Positions 15,177-24,217 of a stretch of DNA of 25,380 nucleotides are shown piece by piece (the first letter of the stretch is position 1; every line of letters begins with the position of its first letter). Position numbers and translations under genes: made by a program. The DNA is from a bacterium (GTDB taxonomy: Bacteria > Bdellovibrionota_C > UBA2361 > OMII01). The notes under the pieces were generated by a model. The model searched no databases and had not been told where the DNA came from. It saw nothing but the letters and a program-made list of their open reading frames with translations. The stretch lies in assembly GCA_017853915.1 (NCBI GenBank), contig JAFMIS010000004.1, forward strand, positions 1 through 25,380, given 5' to 3'.

Positions 15177-17096
15177 ATGCAGCTCACACTTGATGCTAAA
15201 ATTCCAAGCGGGCCACTAGAGTCTAAATGGCAAAAGCATAAGGCTTCGATTAAGTTGGTCAACCCAGCTAATAAACGCAAGTACTCTGTGATCGTGGTGG
15301 GGAGCGGGCTTGCCGGCGCCTCTGCGGCGGCATCGCTTGGTGAGTTGGGGTATCGAGTAAAATGTTTTTGTTTTCAAGATTCGCCACGCCGAGCGCATAG
15401 CATCGCCGCGCAGGGTGGCATCAACGCGGCCAAGAACTATCAGAATGATGGGGACAGCATCTATCGCTTGTTTTATGACACCATAAAGGGTGGTGACTTC
15501 AGGGCGCGCGAGGCGAACGTGTATCGTCTAGCGGAATTGAGCGTTAACATTATAGACCAGTGCGTCGCTCAAGGTGTGCCGTTTGCGCGAGAGTACAGCG
15601 GCCTTTTGGCCAACCGTTCTTTCGGTGGCGCCCAGGTTTCGCGAACATTCTACGCGAAGGGCCAGACCGGTCAGCAGCTTCTCCTGGGGGCATATGCGGC
15701 TCTCAATCGTCAGATCCACATGGGCGCGGTGGAGATGCACGCGTCGCACGAGATGTTAGACCTGATCATAAGCGGGGGGCGTTGTCGCGGTGTGGTAACG
15801 AGAAATCTTCGCACCGGCCAAATGACGAGCCACCTTGCGGATGCCGTTGTGCTGGCAACAGGTGGATACTCCAATGTGTTCTACCTTTCAACGAATGCCA
15901 AAGGTTGTAACGTATCGGCAATTTGGCGAGCGTATAAGCATGGTGCCGGTATGGCGAATCCTTGCTTTACCCAGATCCACCCAACGAGCATACCGGTGTC
16001 GGGCGAGCATCAGTCAAAGTTGACCTTGATGAGCGAGTCTCTGCGAAACGATGGCAGGGTGTGGGTTCCAAAGAAAGCAGGTGACACGCGAGACCCGAGG
16101 GATATACCCGAGAATGAGCGGGACTATTACCTGGAGCGACGCTACCCGAGCTTCGGCAATCTAAGCCCTCGCGACATAGCCTCTCGAGCGGCCAAGGAGC
16201 GTTGCGACGCGGGATACGGAGTGGGTCCGATGGGTCTAGGTGTGTACCTTGATTTCTCGGATTCGATTAAGCGTGTGGGGCAATCGGCGATTGAGTCACG
16301 CTACGGTAACCTCTTCGACATGTACGAGAATATTACCGGTCAGAATCCATACCAGACTCCGATGCGTATCTATCCAGCGCCGCACTATACGATGGGGGGG
16401 TTGTGGGTCGATTACAATTTGATGACCACAATTCCGGGCTTGTTCGCCGCTGGCGAGGCAAATTTCTCGGACCATGGAGCTAACAGGCTGGGAGCGAGCG
16501 CTTTGATGCAGGGTTTAGCGGATGGTTATTTTGTAATTCCGTACACTATCGGTGACTATCTGGCGCAGCAGAAGCCGGATGGGATTGACGCCGGTAACTC
16601 GGATGTACGGGCCGCGGAGGAGCGGGCTCAGGCCCGACTCAGCACGTTCCTTTCGATGAACGGAAAGAAACCGGTTGATTATTTTCACCGGACTCTCGGC
16701 CGTATCATGTGGGATAAGTGCGGGATGTCGCGTTCCGAGGCGGGGCTCAGAGAGGCGCTGCAGCGGATCCCGGAACTCAGAGAGGAGTTCTGGAGCAACT
16801 CGTTCATTGGCGGCTCCGGTCAGGATCTCAATCAGGAGCTTGAGCGGGCCGGCCGAGTCGCTGATTTTTTCGAGTTCGCGGAGTTGATGTGTATTGATGC
16901 TCTTAATCGAAATGAGTCCTGTGGAGGGCACTTTCGCGAGGAGTACCAGACTGAGGATGGGGAGGCGAAGCGAGATGATGGTGGATACTGCTACGTCTCG
17001 GTGTGGAGTCCGGGCTCTTCAGGCAGTTCGCCGGTGCTAACGAAGGAGCCGCTCACGTTCGAGAGCGTGCACCTCGCAACCCGTAGTTATAAATAG
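15177..17096 (+). CDS. sdhA: Succinate dehydrogenase/fumarate reductase flavoprotein subunit
   Basis: 639 residues; catalytic subunit oxidising succinate to fumarate, or the reverse. The dinucleotide motif GSGLAG is at 42-47. HSIAAQGG (74-81) includes the His that carries covalent FAD. The substrate and capping domain includes FAREYSGLLANRSFGGAQVS, and APHYTMGG (about 401-408) is the active-site His stretch. EANFSDHGANRLGASAL binds FAD. The C-terminal helical domain has CGGHFREEYQTEDGEA. Length and pattern match the long SdhA form (about 630-650 residues) that goes with diheme anchors. A site AGAGAGG precedes the ATG. The stop TAG forms part of the sdhB ribosome site, so the two are tightly coupled. 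Confidence 0.96.
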   Translation: MQLTLDAKIPSGPLESKWQKHKASIKLVNPANKRKYSVIVVGSGLAGASAAASLGELGYRVKCFCFQDSPRRAHSIAAQGGINAAKNYQNDGDSIYRLFYDTIKGGDFRAREANVYRLAELSVNIIDQCVAQGVPFAREYSGLLANRSFGGAQVSRTFYAKGQTGQQLLLGAYAALNRQIHMGAVEMHASHEMLDLIISGGRCRGVVTRNLRTGQMTSHLADAVVLATGGYSNVFYLSTNAKGCNVSAIWRAYKHGAGMANPCFTQIHPTSIPVSGEHQSKLTLMSESLRNDGRVWVPKKAGDTRDPRDIPENERDYYLERRYPSFGNLSPRDIASRAAKERCDAGYGVGPMGLGVYLDFSDSIKRVGQSAIESRYGNLFDMYENITGQNPYQTPMRIYPAPHYTMGGLWVDYNLMTTIPGLFAAGEANFSDHGANRLGASALMQGLADGYFVIPYTIGDYLAQQKPDGIDAGNSDVRAAEERAQARLSTFLSMNGKKPVDYFHRTLGRIMWDKCGMSRSEAGLREALQRIPELREEFWSNSFIGGSGQDLNQELERAGRVADFFEFAELMCIDALNRNESCGGHFREEYQTEDGEAKRDDGGYCYVSVWSPGSSGSSPVLTKEPLTFESVHLATRSYK

Positions 17097-17104
17097 GAGT
17101 TGGT

Positions 17105-17881
17105 ATGGATCTTACATTATTCGTGTGGCGTCAAAGGAACGCGCAGAGTGACGGGGCGTTTGAGCGCCATGAAATGAAGGGAGTTAGTGAGGATTCGTCA
17201 TTTCTTGAGATGCTCGATGTTCTAAACCTGCAGCTAGTTGAGCAGGGCGAGGCTCCGGTGGCGTTTGAGCACGATTGTCGTGAGGGGATATGCGGCTCGT
17301 GTTCGATGACTATCAACGGAAGGCCCCACGGTCCGAAACGTCTCACGACAGCATGTCAGCTGCACATGCGCAACTTTCAGGACGGCGACACTATTTATAT
17401 AGAGCCGTTTCGTGCCAAGGCATTTCCCGTCATCAAAGATCTTGTAACGGATCGGGCCGCATTCGACCGGATTCAAAGGGCAGGAGGTTACGTGTCCGTA
17501 TCAACGGGGGCAGCCCCTGAGGCGAATGCGACGCCGGTAGATAAGGAGAGCGCTGATGAGGCATTTGACGCCGCCGCATGTATCGGTTGTGGCGCCTGTG
17601 TCGCAGCGTGTCCGAACGGTTCGGCGATGCTTTTTACCGCGGCAAAGATTACGCATCTGGGTCTCTTGCCTCAGGGCAAGCCCGAGGAGATGACCAGAGT
17701 TTCCTCTATGGTCTCGCAGATGGACCAGGAGGGGTTTGGTGGATGCACAAACCACGGAGAATGTCAGGAGGCCTGCCCCAAAGGTATCAGCATAAAATAT
17801 ATCACGCGGCTCAATCGTGATTTTATTCGGTCGACGATTCACAAGGCGGTGAGTTTACGCGGAAGAATGAGGGCGCAGTGA
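17105..17881 (+). CDS. sdhB: Succinate dehydrogenase/fumarate reductase iron-sulfur subunit
   Basis: 258 residues; carries electrons from SdhA to the cytochrome subunit. The N-terminal ferredoxin domain binds [2Fe-2S] through Cys58, 63, 66 and 84 (CREGICGSCS, then TTACQ). The C-terminal domain has CIGCGACVAACP and CTNHGECQEACPKGI. Cys159, 162, 165 and 224 fit [4Fe-4S], and Cys169, 214 and 220 fit [3Fe-4S]. All cluster ligands are present. AGGAG lies 7 bases before the ATG and overlaps the sdhA stop codon. It is the last gene of the operon; the 98-base gap that follows shows no strong terminator. Confidence 0.96.
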   Translation: MDLTLFVWRQRNAQSDGAFERHEMKGVSEDSSFLEMLDVLNLQLVEQGEAPVAFEHDCREGICGSCSMTINGRPHGPKRLTTACQLHMRNFQDGDTIYIEPFRAKAFPVIKDLVTDRAAFDRIQRAGGYVSVSTGAAPEANATPVDKESADEAFDAAACIGCGACVAACPNGSAMLFTAAKITHLGLLPQGKPEEMTRVSSMVSQMDQEGFGGCTNHGECQEACPKGISIKYITRLNRDFIRSTIHKAVSLRGRMRAQ

Positions 17882-17979
17882 CGACTTTCGGGCTTCATGG
17901 TTATTAGGGACTAACGTGCGCCTGTTTGGTATGGCCTGAGAACGTATCTGGTCGAAGTGCTGGTAGGAGGGAATAAGAG

Positions 17980-18801
17980 ATGGTTAGTAAATCGTTCAGT
18001 TTTCAACTAGGTCGCGGCGTCGTTTGTCTGGCCTTCGCTCTGCTGGCTGGCTGCTCGGGGTTTGGTCGTCCAAGCCCCATTGAGGGACGGCAGGTGAATA
18101 TTGGCACGTGTAGTCCGACGCCGTGCGTGAAAGTTGACCTCGGCGGTACGCCGTTATTTAACGCCCAGCTCGCTCCAGAGGTAGAGACAAAGATTCAGAG
18201 AGAGATCACCGCGGCGTTGTATGCCTCCCTAGATATCGAATCCGCTACTCCCTCGCGCGATGGGTTGCTACAGGAGGTAGACGCCAGGTATCGCGAGTAC
18301 TCCGAAATAAGCGACGCTCCGATCGATTGGTCTCTTACACGGAGAGCCGTGGTGCTAGCTGAAACCTCTGAGGTCGTATCGGTGGAGGTTTTCAGTGAGG
18401 GCTACCTGGGTGGAGCACACGGCTTCTCGGATCGAATATTAATGACCTTTGATGCTCAGACCGGCTCAAGGCTTAGTGTGGGAGATATTGTCGATGAATC
18501 TTCGCGCGGAATGCTGGTGCGAGTCATTGAAGCTGAGTTTCGTCGGGCCCGCAAGGTTGAGCGTGGACAGAGCCTACAGGACGCTGGGTTTTTCATACTA
18601 CCTGGCCAGGAGATGCCGATCTCAGATAACTTCGCGATCACTTCGGATGGCCTGCAGGTGCAATACAACCCCTATGAGATCGCCCCCTATTCCATGGGCG
18701 CGACTCGGGTGCTTGTCCCGTGGGAGGCTCTTGAGCCGTTACTAAAATCGGGGCGTTTGTCGATGGCCAAATCCGATACGCCTCACACCATGTCTCGCTA
18801 G
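17980..18801 (+). CDS. DUF3298-type (RsiV-like) lipoprotein
   Basis: 273 residues with a lipoprotein signal peptide (VVCLAFALLAGC, modified Cys25) followed by Ser, predicting the outer membrane. The mature part has a DUF4163-like region (about 45-130), then a DUF3298 domain: SEGYLGGAHGFSDRILMTFD, LSVGDIVDE and the signature VQYNPYEIAPYSMG. Related domains occur in the anti-sigma factor RsiV, where they bind lysozyme, but most members, including secreted and lipid-anchored ones, have no known function. No sigma factor gene adjoins it. A good site, AGGAGGG, precedes ATG 17980. The DusC-like gene begins 14 bases after the stop, so these genes may form a transcript. Confidence 0.8.
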   Translation: MVSKSFSFQLGRGVVCLAFALLAGCSGFGRPSPIEGRQVNIGTCSPTPCVKVDLGGTPLFNAQLAPEVETKIQREITAALYASLDIESATPSRDGLLQEVDARYREYSEISDAPIDWSLTRRAVVLAETSEVVSVEVFSEGYLGGAHGFSDRILMTFDAQTGSRLSVGDIVDESSRGMLVRVIEAEFRRARKVERGQSLQDAGFFILPGQEMPISDNFAITSDGLQVQYNPYEIAPYSMGATRVLVPWEALEPLLKSGRLSMAKSDTPHTMSR

Positions 18802-18815
18802 CGACTGGGATAGTT

Positions 18816-19826
18816 GTGATACGACGTGGAAACCCAGCTATTGTCTTAGCACCCATGGATGGTGTGACTGATTGGGTCATGCGGCGGCTTTTGACTCGCT
18901 TGATGCCATTCGACTATTGCGTGACGGAGTTTATTAGAATCTCCGGTGTCGTTCCGCCTGAACATGTTTTTCTTCGCGACGCGCCGGAGCTCAATCGGGG
19001 TTCGGTGACTGAGAGTGGTGTGCCGGTTGGGGTTCAGCTTCTGGGCGGCGATCCGGAGCGCCTGGCGCTCTCGGCACAGCGAGTGGCGCGGCTAGGCGCG
19101 CCAGTTATCGATCTCAATTTTGGGTGTCCAGCGCCGACGGTGAATCGACACGATGGTGGAGCGACGTTGCTGAGGTATCCTGATCGAATCGAGGAGATCG
19201 TGCGAGCAGTTCGTCAGGCGGTGCCTGCTCATATTCCGGTCTCAGCTAAGCTGCGATTGGGATGGGATGATCCGCGGGCGATATTTTTGAATGCTGAGAG
19301 GGCCGAGAGGGGTGGGGCGTCGTGGATTACTATTCATGGTAGAACCAAGGTGCAGGGGTATACTCCACCAGCCTATTGGGAACCGATTGGAGAGATTCGG
19401 AAGTTACTATCGATTCCAGTTATCGCGAATGGCGAGATATGGAGCGTTGATGACCTGCTTAGGTGCATTGATCAGACTGGATGTGAGCATTTCATGCTAG
19501 GGCGTGGAGCGCTCTCTCGGCTCGATGTGGTGGCGGGCTGCTCGAGGGCATTGGGCGCGACTCGAGGTGAGAGAATGCTACATGGCATGTCAGAGCCCCT
19601 GTCCTGGAGCTTTGTCCTTGGCGAGCTCGTAACGCTATCGCGAGAGGCTGGAGAATCTGAGAGAAGAACGCTCGCTCGGATGAAGCAGTGGATTAACTAC
19701 GCCCATCGTCGCGGAGACGCGCCGTGGTTTTCATCAGTTAAGCGACTTATTCAGGTTGATGAGTTTTTGTCACTTGTGGCGGCTCAGAGCGTTGGGCCGG
19801 ATGCGCTCTGCACGTTGGCTGCGTGA
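18816..19826 (+). CDS. dusC: tRNA-dihydrouridine synthase, DusC-like
   Basis: 336 residues; FMN enzyme that reduces uridine to dihydrouridine in tRNA. The TIM barrel starts with IVLAPMDGVTDW. The catalytic Cys104 is in DLNFGCPAPTVNRHDGGA, Lys145 is in SAKLRLGW, and the phosphate-binding IHGRTKVQGY and VIANGEIWS follow. The combination CVTEFIR, VQLLG, GGATLL and NGEIW matches E. coli DusC (position 16) better than DusA or DusB. The gene starts with GTG 18816, with GGGA 6 bases upstream. The stop TGA (19824-19826) overlaps the start of the SNF2 helicase gene. Confidence 0.88.
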   Translation: MIRRGNPAIVLAPMDGVTDWVMRRLLTRLMPFDYCVTEFIRISGVVPPEHVFLRDAPELNRGSVTESGVPVGVQLLGGDPERLALSAQRVARLGAPVIDLNFGCPAPTVNRHDGGATLLRYPDRIEEIVRAVRQAVPAHIPVSAKLRLGWDDPRAIFLNAERAERGGASWITIHGRTKVQGYTPPAYWEPIGEIRKLLSIPVIANGEIWSVDDLLRCIDQTGCEHFMLGRGALSRLDVVAGCSRALGATRGERMLHGMSEPLSWSFVLGELVTLSREAGESERRTLARMKQWINYAHRRGDAPWFSSVKRLIQVDEFLSLVAAQSVGPDALCTLAA

Positions 19827-22729
19827 TGGACGAGCTGTTTTCATTGGTGAGGGAGCTCGCGGCGCCAGCGGTATGGTCGGCCGGAGTGGAGCTTGCCCGC
19901 AATTCTGATTTTGAGGAGCAGGAGAGTCTCGACTCGCAGGAGCGATGTTGGCGCATCCTTGGCGGGCGCAATGATCGACCGCTACGGGTGTCGCTGTCGG
20001 AGGATACTAATCTGTGGTCGTGTGACTGTGGGCTAGCTGAGGATCCATGTCGCCACGTAGTTGCCACGGTTTTGGCCGTCCGGCAGGGCAAAGGTTCGGC
20101 ACGCAAGGTGCGCCCGAGTACGAGCATCCCAGCCGCGGTTATCCACTGCCTATCGCGTCAGGGTAAGTATCTCAGTTTTTCGCGGCAACTAGAGACGACG
20201 TTAGGACGCGAGCCTGTTGTTGGCTCTCTCGCTCGCTCCATAGCTGAGATCGGCCAGAAGGGGCACTCCGTATCAGTGAACGAGGCCGAGGAGCGTTTGG
20301 ATATCATACTCGCTGGTCATTATTCCGGTGTCCTTGAGCCACGCCTTATGCGCCTTCTGATGCCAGCGTTATCGAGGGTTGGGCAGGTCGAGCTGGACGG
20401 CGTCAGGGCCAAGGTCGGACGCGATTCTATTGTAGTAGGGGTTGAGGTTGTTGACGAGCGTGGTGGTTTTCGTCTCCGAAGGGAGTTTAGCGCGTCGGTC
20501 GATGAGACGTTTGATAATGGGGTCTGTGTCTCTGGGGGAGCTCTGCATGCTCTCGAGGATTCCGGTCTTAGTGGGGAGGATCTTGAACTGCTTCGTGGGG
20601 AGGGCGCCTGGTTCGGACCGGAGCGTGGTATGGAATTGGCGACGCGCCTAGTTCCGCGACTGCGCGGGCGGGTTAAGGTATCGATGAAGTCCGCTGCGCT
20701 GCCGCGGGTTCGTAAGATTACGCCGCGCGTTGTGATCCAGACGATAGCGAGTGATGACGGCCAGTCGCTGACAGTTATTCCGCAAATTGCGTACGGAGAT
20801 CCGGCGGTGGCGTTCGTCGAGCGTGGAGCGTTGCGTCTGATCGATCCTCGTGAGGTGCCAATTCGCGACGATGTCGAAGAGGCACGGCTGATGCGCGATA
20901 TGACTGTCAGGCTTGGTTTGCGAATGGAGAGCGCCCGAACGTTCCATGGGGAGGCCGCGGTCGGTTTCGCGCAGCGACTCCGCGATTGGGATACGAGTGG
21001 AGCGGGACGCGCGGCATTTCTTCCGGCATCGAGATTACTGCCGTTTGTTTCGGCGGGGCCTCAAGTTTTCGAGGTCGCCTTTCGGACAGAGACGGGGGGA
21101 GAGGTGGGCGCTCGTGAGCTTCTTGCGGCCTATCGTCGGGGAAGCTCGGTGGTAGGACTAGCGACGGGTGGTTGGGCGACCGTGCCCAGAGAGTGGCTTG
21201 CCGCTCACGCGGTTGCTTTGCAGAGGATCGTGGATGCCCGGGAAGAGGGAGTTAGCGCTGCGGCGAGACTCCTGCCTGATATTGAAGAATTGTGCGATGC
21301 GCTTGATGTCAATTATCCCGAGTACTTTAGTCGTCTCAAGTCGGCCTTGGAGCACGTAGAGCAGATACCCACGGCACAGCTGCCAAGGGACCTACAGGCA
21401 TCCCTTCGCCCTTACCAGATTACGGGGGTGAACTGGTTGGCATTCTGTAGAGACAACGGCCTCGGTGCTCTATTGGCTGATGATATGGGTCTTGGTAAGA
21501 CTCTGCAGGCTATCTCAGTGCTGCAGGGACGCTCTCTCATAGTGTGCCCAACGTCAGTTCTTTCAAGTTGGAGTCAGCAGCTTCGTGCGTTTCGGCCATC
21601 TCTTCAAGTTGACGTATATCACGGTCCGGGGAGATCTCTCGCCAATAGCTTCGATGTAGTGCTGACGTCCTACGCGGTTATGCGCCTCGATATCGCGCTC
21701 CTCCGAGATTCTCACTGGGATACTATCGTTCTCGATGAGGCGCAGACTATCCGAAATCCCGAGAGTCAGGTGGCGCAGGCAGCCTATCGACTGCAGGGGG
21801 ATTTTAGGATCTGTCTAAGCGGTACTCCGGTGGAGAATTCTCTCGATGATCTGTGGAGTCAGTTTCATTTTCTTAATCCGGGATTACTAGGGAGTCGACC
21901 CGAGTTTTCAACGAGCTTCGCCGATCCGATCGCGGCTGGCGATGTGCATGCCACCGATGGTCTGCGGCGGCGAGTGACTCCTTTTATCCTGCGCAGGTTG
22001 AAGCGCGACGTGGCGCATGAGTTGCCGCCTAAGACAGAGCTTGTATTGGAGTGTGAGCTCACCCGGGAGGAGCGCACAGTGTATGAGGCCATCGCTGGGA
22101 CGGCGCGCAGAGAGGTCTCTGATATGTTTGCTCGCAACGAGAGTATGGCATCGGTCCTTGAGGTGCTACTCCGTCTGCGGCAGACGTGCTGTTGTCTCGG
22201 ACTTCTACCTGGATATGAGGATAGCTCCTCAAGTAAGATTGAACTTCTCTTGGAGCGACTGCTGGCTTCGCGGGCTCAGGGTCATAAAGCACTCGTGTTT
22301 TCTCAGTGGACCTCCTTATTGGACCTGATCGAAAAGATCGTGGCCCAGCATGGGATATCGTTCGCGAGAATTGATGGTTCAACCGAGGAGCGGGGCGCGA
22401 TAGTGAATGAGTTTCAATCTGAGAGTGGCCCGGATGTTCTTCTACTCTCGTTAAAGGCTGGAGGGCTGGGACTTACACTCACAAGGGCAGATCACGTCTA
22501 TATCGTCGATCCGTGGTGGAATCCCGCAGCGGAGGACCAAGCCGCGGATCGCGCCTATCGCATCGGACAGACTAATCCTGTTTTTGTTCATCGATTAGTT
22601 GCAAGGGATACGATAGAGGAGCGGATCCTCAGCCTGCAGGAGCACAAGCGTAGCCTTCTCTCGGCCGCTATTGGCGGCGCAGCCGTTCAGGGGCTCACGC
22701 GTGATGAGATACTTGACCTAATAGCGTAG
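19826..22729 (+). CDS. SNF2 family helicase with SWIM zinc finger
   Basis: 967 residues. An N-terminal SWIM zinc finger is seen as CDCGLAEDPCRH (CxC, six residues, CxH, about 66-77). A long region of about 430 residues follows, then a SNF2 ATPase. Motif I is DDMGLGKT (about 552-559), motif II is DEAQ (637-640), then the SGTPVEN motif and FILRRLKRDV. The helicase C lobe has VFSQWTSLLDLI and ends with DRAYRIGQ. Such proteins translocate on double-stranded DNA and remodel protein-DNA complexes. The start is ATG 19826 or GTG 19823, both overlapping the dus stop, which suggests translational coupling. No methylase or nuclease partner adjoins it. Stop is TAG. Confidence 0.9.
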   Translation: MDELFSLVRELAAPAVWSAGVELARNSDFEEQESLDSQERCWRILGGRNDRPLRVSLSEDTNLWSCDCGLAEDPCRHVVATVLAVRQGKGSARKVRPSTSIPAAVIHCLSRQGKYLSFSRQLETTLGREPVVGSLARSIAEIGQKGHSVSVNEAEERLDIILAGHYSGVLEPRLMRLLMPALSRVGQVELDGVRAKVGRDSIVVGVEVVDERGGFRLRREFSASVDETFDNGVCVSGGALHALEDSGLSGEDLELLRGEGAWFGPERGMELATRLVPRLRGRVKVSMKSAALPRVRKITPRVVIQTIASDDGQSLTVIPQIAYGDPAVAFVERGALRLIDPREVPIRDDVEEARLMRDMTVRLGLRMESARTFHGEAAVGFAQRLRDWDTSGAGRAAFLPASRLLPFVSAGPQVFEVAFRTETGGEVGARELLAAYRRGSSVVGLATGGWATVPREWLAAHAVALQRIVDAREEGVSAAARLLPDIEELCDALDVNYPEYFSRLKSALEHVEQIPTAQLPRDLQASLRPYQITGVNWLAFCRDNGLGALLADDMGLGKTLQAISVLQGRSLIVCPTSVLSSWSQQLRAFRPSLQVDVYHGPGRSLANSFDVVLTSYAVMRLDIALLRDSHWDTIVLDEAQTIRNPESQVAQAAYRLQGDFRICLSGTPVENSLDDLWSQFHFLNPGLLGSRPEFSTSFADPIAAGDVHATDGLRRRVTPFILRRLKRDVAHELPPKTELVLECELTREERTVYEAIAGTARREVSDMFARNESMASVLEVLLRLRQTCCCLGLLPGYEDSSSSKIELLLERLLASRAQGHKALVFSQWTSLLDLIEKIVAQHGISFARIDGSTEERGAIVNEFQSESGPDVLLLSLKAGGLGLTLTRADHVYIVDPWWNPAAEDQAADRAYRIGQTNPVFVHRLVARDTIEERILSLQEHKRSLLSAAIGGAAVQGLTRDEILDLIA

Positions 22730-22743
22730 AAACAACGTGTTTC
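22729..22743. repeat. Short palindrome at the end of the SNF2 gene
   Basis: GAAACA and TGTTTC are exact inverted copies with a 3-base centre ACG. It begins at the last base of the SNF2 stop codon. It is too AT-rich and lacks a T-run for a standard terminator; a regulator site ahead of the transglycosylase gene is possible. Confidence 0.3.
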
Positions 22744-22824
22744 CAAAGGCTTAGCGTAGTATCTTTTCTGAAGCAGTTGCTCGACTCGGGACGATCAGTG
22801 GATGGAGACCTTTTCTATCTTCAT

Positions 22825-23055
22825 ATGAGCGTTGCCCTGAGATACCAAGACTCAAACTTTGAAGCCCCCCGCGCTAGGCGAGCGCGCCGTGCTCCGGCTG
22901 GAAAGATCCTTAGGTTCGAACATGCGCCCACGGGTATCGGCGGCGCTGTTGGCGCGGATGCGCCGGAGAGCGATAAGCCGAAGCGGGGCCAGGTTGCCGG
23001 CAACGGTCGAATTCTCACGGCAAGTTCCACTATGGGCATCGTGCTCGCGGTCTAG
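22825..23055 (+). pseudogene. N-terminal part of an interrupted membrane-anchored transglycosylase gene
   Basis: This frame codes for 76 residues and ends at TAG 23053-23055. The next codons, in the same frame, continue into the SLT transglycosylase. The piece is basic (RARRARRAPAGK), as expected for a cytosolic tail, and closes with the hydrophobic run TMGIVLAV. After the stop the frame goes on as AVYGFLNPLY. Together they would make one transmembrane helix, so I read this as the cytosolic tail and half of the anchor of one protein. A TGG (Trp) to TAG change would explain it. ATG 22825 has a distant GGAGA; the frame also extends to TTG 22777. It could be a true separate small ORF, but I think that less likely. 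Confidence 0.45.
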
Positions 23056-23058
23056 GCA

Positions 23059-23928
23059 GTGTACGGATTCCTAAACCCATTATATACGGATGGGGTTGTG
23101 GCTAGGCTTTCCGTGGCTTACTCACGCGCACAGACGAAAAGCGCGGCGATTCCAAATGCTGCTAAGGCGGCAATCATGCCGGTGCAGCAGGTGCGCTCTG
23201 ATGCGGGATTACCCAGGTTCTATCGCTCCGCCACGCTAGGCCAGGAGCCTAGTCAGCCGCAGGAGCTCATTTCCGCCGAGCGCATTGCGCCTGTGCAGAG
23301 GGGCGCACCAATTGAACATGCTCCTGTGCCGCAGAGAGTGCCCGTTGACCAAAAGCTACAGGGGCGACTGGCCGCATATACCGTAGCGGCCGCTGCGGGC
23401 ACTGAGGGACGCGAAGTATTAGTCGCGCCGAGGCGGGCTGGGTCCTCAGGCCAACTAGTGGCGCGTGTCCACTCGATCGTTAAGAAATATGCCCCCCGGC
23501 ACAAGTATCCCGCCCTTCTTGCTGAGGCTATCGTTCGAGAGAGTGTTAACCAGGGTTATGACCCACTCTTTGTGGCCGCGGTGATAAAATCAGAGAGCGC
23601 GTTTAACGCTAATGCTCGTTCCAACAAAGGCGCTCAGGGCCTCATGCAGATAATGCCCGCGACAGGGGCCTGGTTAGCTAAGCAGGAGAGCCTCCCGAGA
23701 GGCAATCTGACGATGCCGGGCAGAAATCTTAAGCTAGGAATCAAGTACCTTAAGAGCCTCGAAGAGGAATATGAGGGTAATCGAGTCTTTACTCTGGTGG
23801 CGTATAACTGGGGGCCGGGTCATCTCGATAGGGCCCAGAATGGAGGGCGACGAGTCCCAGCCGAGTGTCTGTCGTATGCGGTTCGGATCCTAAACGATTA
23901 CCGTCGCTGGAAGTCCGGCGTCATATAA
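23059..23928 (+). CDS. Lytic transglycosylase with SLT domain
   Basis: 289 residues from the first available start, GTG 23059. Lytic transglycosylases cleave peptidoglycan glycan strands to form anhydro-muropeptides. Residues 1-130 are a low-complexity Ala/Pro/Gln-rich linker. The SLT domain (about 135-289) has VIKSESAFNANARSNKGAQG with catalytic Glu179, GLMQIMPATG (194-203) and AYNWGPGHL (248-256), all typical of the MltC/Slt70-like fold. The GTG has no ribosome site and no signal peptide follows it, although the enzyme must reach the periplasm. The in-frame upstream piece (22825-23055) would supply a membrane anchor if the TAG at 23053 were read through or is an error. Confidence 0.8.
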   Translation: MYGFLNPLYTDGVVARLSVAYSRAQTKSAAIPNAAKAAIMPVQQVRSDAGLPRFYRSATLGQEPSQPQELISAERIAPVQRGAPIEHAPVPQRVPVDQKLQGRLAAYTVAAAAGTEGREVLVAPRRAGSSGQLVARVHSIVKKYAPRHKYPALLAEAIVRESVNQGYDPLFVAAVIKSESAFNANARSNKGAQGLMQIMPATGAWLAKQESLPRGNLTMPGRNLKLGIKYLKSLEEEYEGNRVFTLVAYNWGPGHLDRAQNGGRRVPAECLSYAVRILNDYRRWKSGVI

Positions 23929-23932
23929 AAGT

Positions 23933-23955
23933 GCTCGCCCAACGAGCGCCGCTCG
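23933..23955 (+). repeat. Mutually exclusive GCTCG/CGAGC stems before the small charged gene
   Basis: GCTCG (23933-23937), CGAGC (23943-23947) and GCTCG (23951-23955) allow either of two 5-base stems sharing the middle arm. It follows the transglycosylase stop by 5 bases and ends 20 bases before the next ATG. No T-run is present. It may be a chance feature of GC-rich DNA. Confidence 0.25.
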
Positions 23956-23975
23956 CGCTATCCTAGTGGGGTGCT

Positions 23976-24206
23976 ATGAGTAAACCCACAAAGACCGATC
24001 CATCACTCGAGTCGGCGCGATGTGACAAGAGCGCTGTTGCCCGTGAAATCGAGAGTCTCCAGGAGACGGTTAATCGGTTTACCCGTGAGCGCGAGCGACT
24101 TCCTCAGCCTCTTTTCTGGTCCCTCTTTAATTCTCGAATCAAAGAGATAAAGAAGAGCAAGGAGCTTTCTCGCGCGGTAAAGGAGGCGCTTGGCGAGCGG
24201 GAGTAG
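23976..24206 (+). CDS. Small charged helical protein, function unknown
   Basis: 76 residues, not recognised. It is highly charged and without signal peptide or membrane segment. The middle (VAREIESLQETVNRFTRERERL) is likely a coiled-coil helix; a short aromatic stretch (PQPLFWSLFNSRI) and a second basic/acidic helix (KEIKKSKELSRAVKEAL) follow. GTGGGG lies about 7 bases before ATG 23976. It begins 47 bases after the transglycosylase gene on the same strand and converges with the muramidase candidate, 11 bases apart. The ribosome site and coherent composition favour a real gene. Confidence 0.5.
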   Translation: MSKPTKTDPSLESARCDKSAVAREIESLQETVNRFTRERERLPQPLFWSLFNSRIKEIKKSKELSRAVKEALGERE

Positions 24207-24217
24207 CCGCTTTACAG

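Noticed and set aside
19826..22729. SNF2 helicase as part of a DISARM-like defence system
   Set aside because: No methyltransferase, DUF1998 or phospholipase D gene is nearby, and it is coupled to a dus gene.
23053..23055. TAG recoded as an amino acid (for example pyrrolysine)
   Set aside because: TAG is the normal stop of several housekeeping genes here, and no pyl genes are in view.
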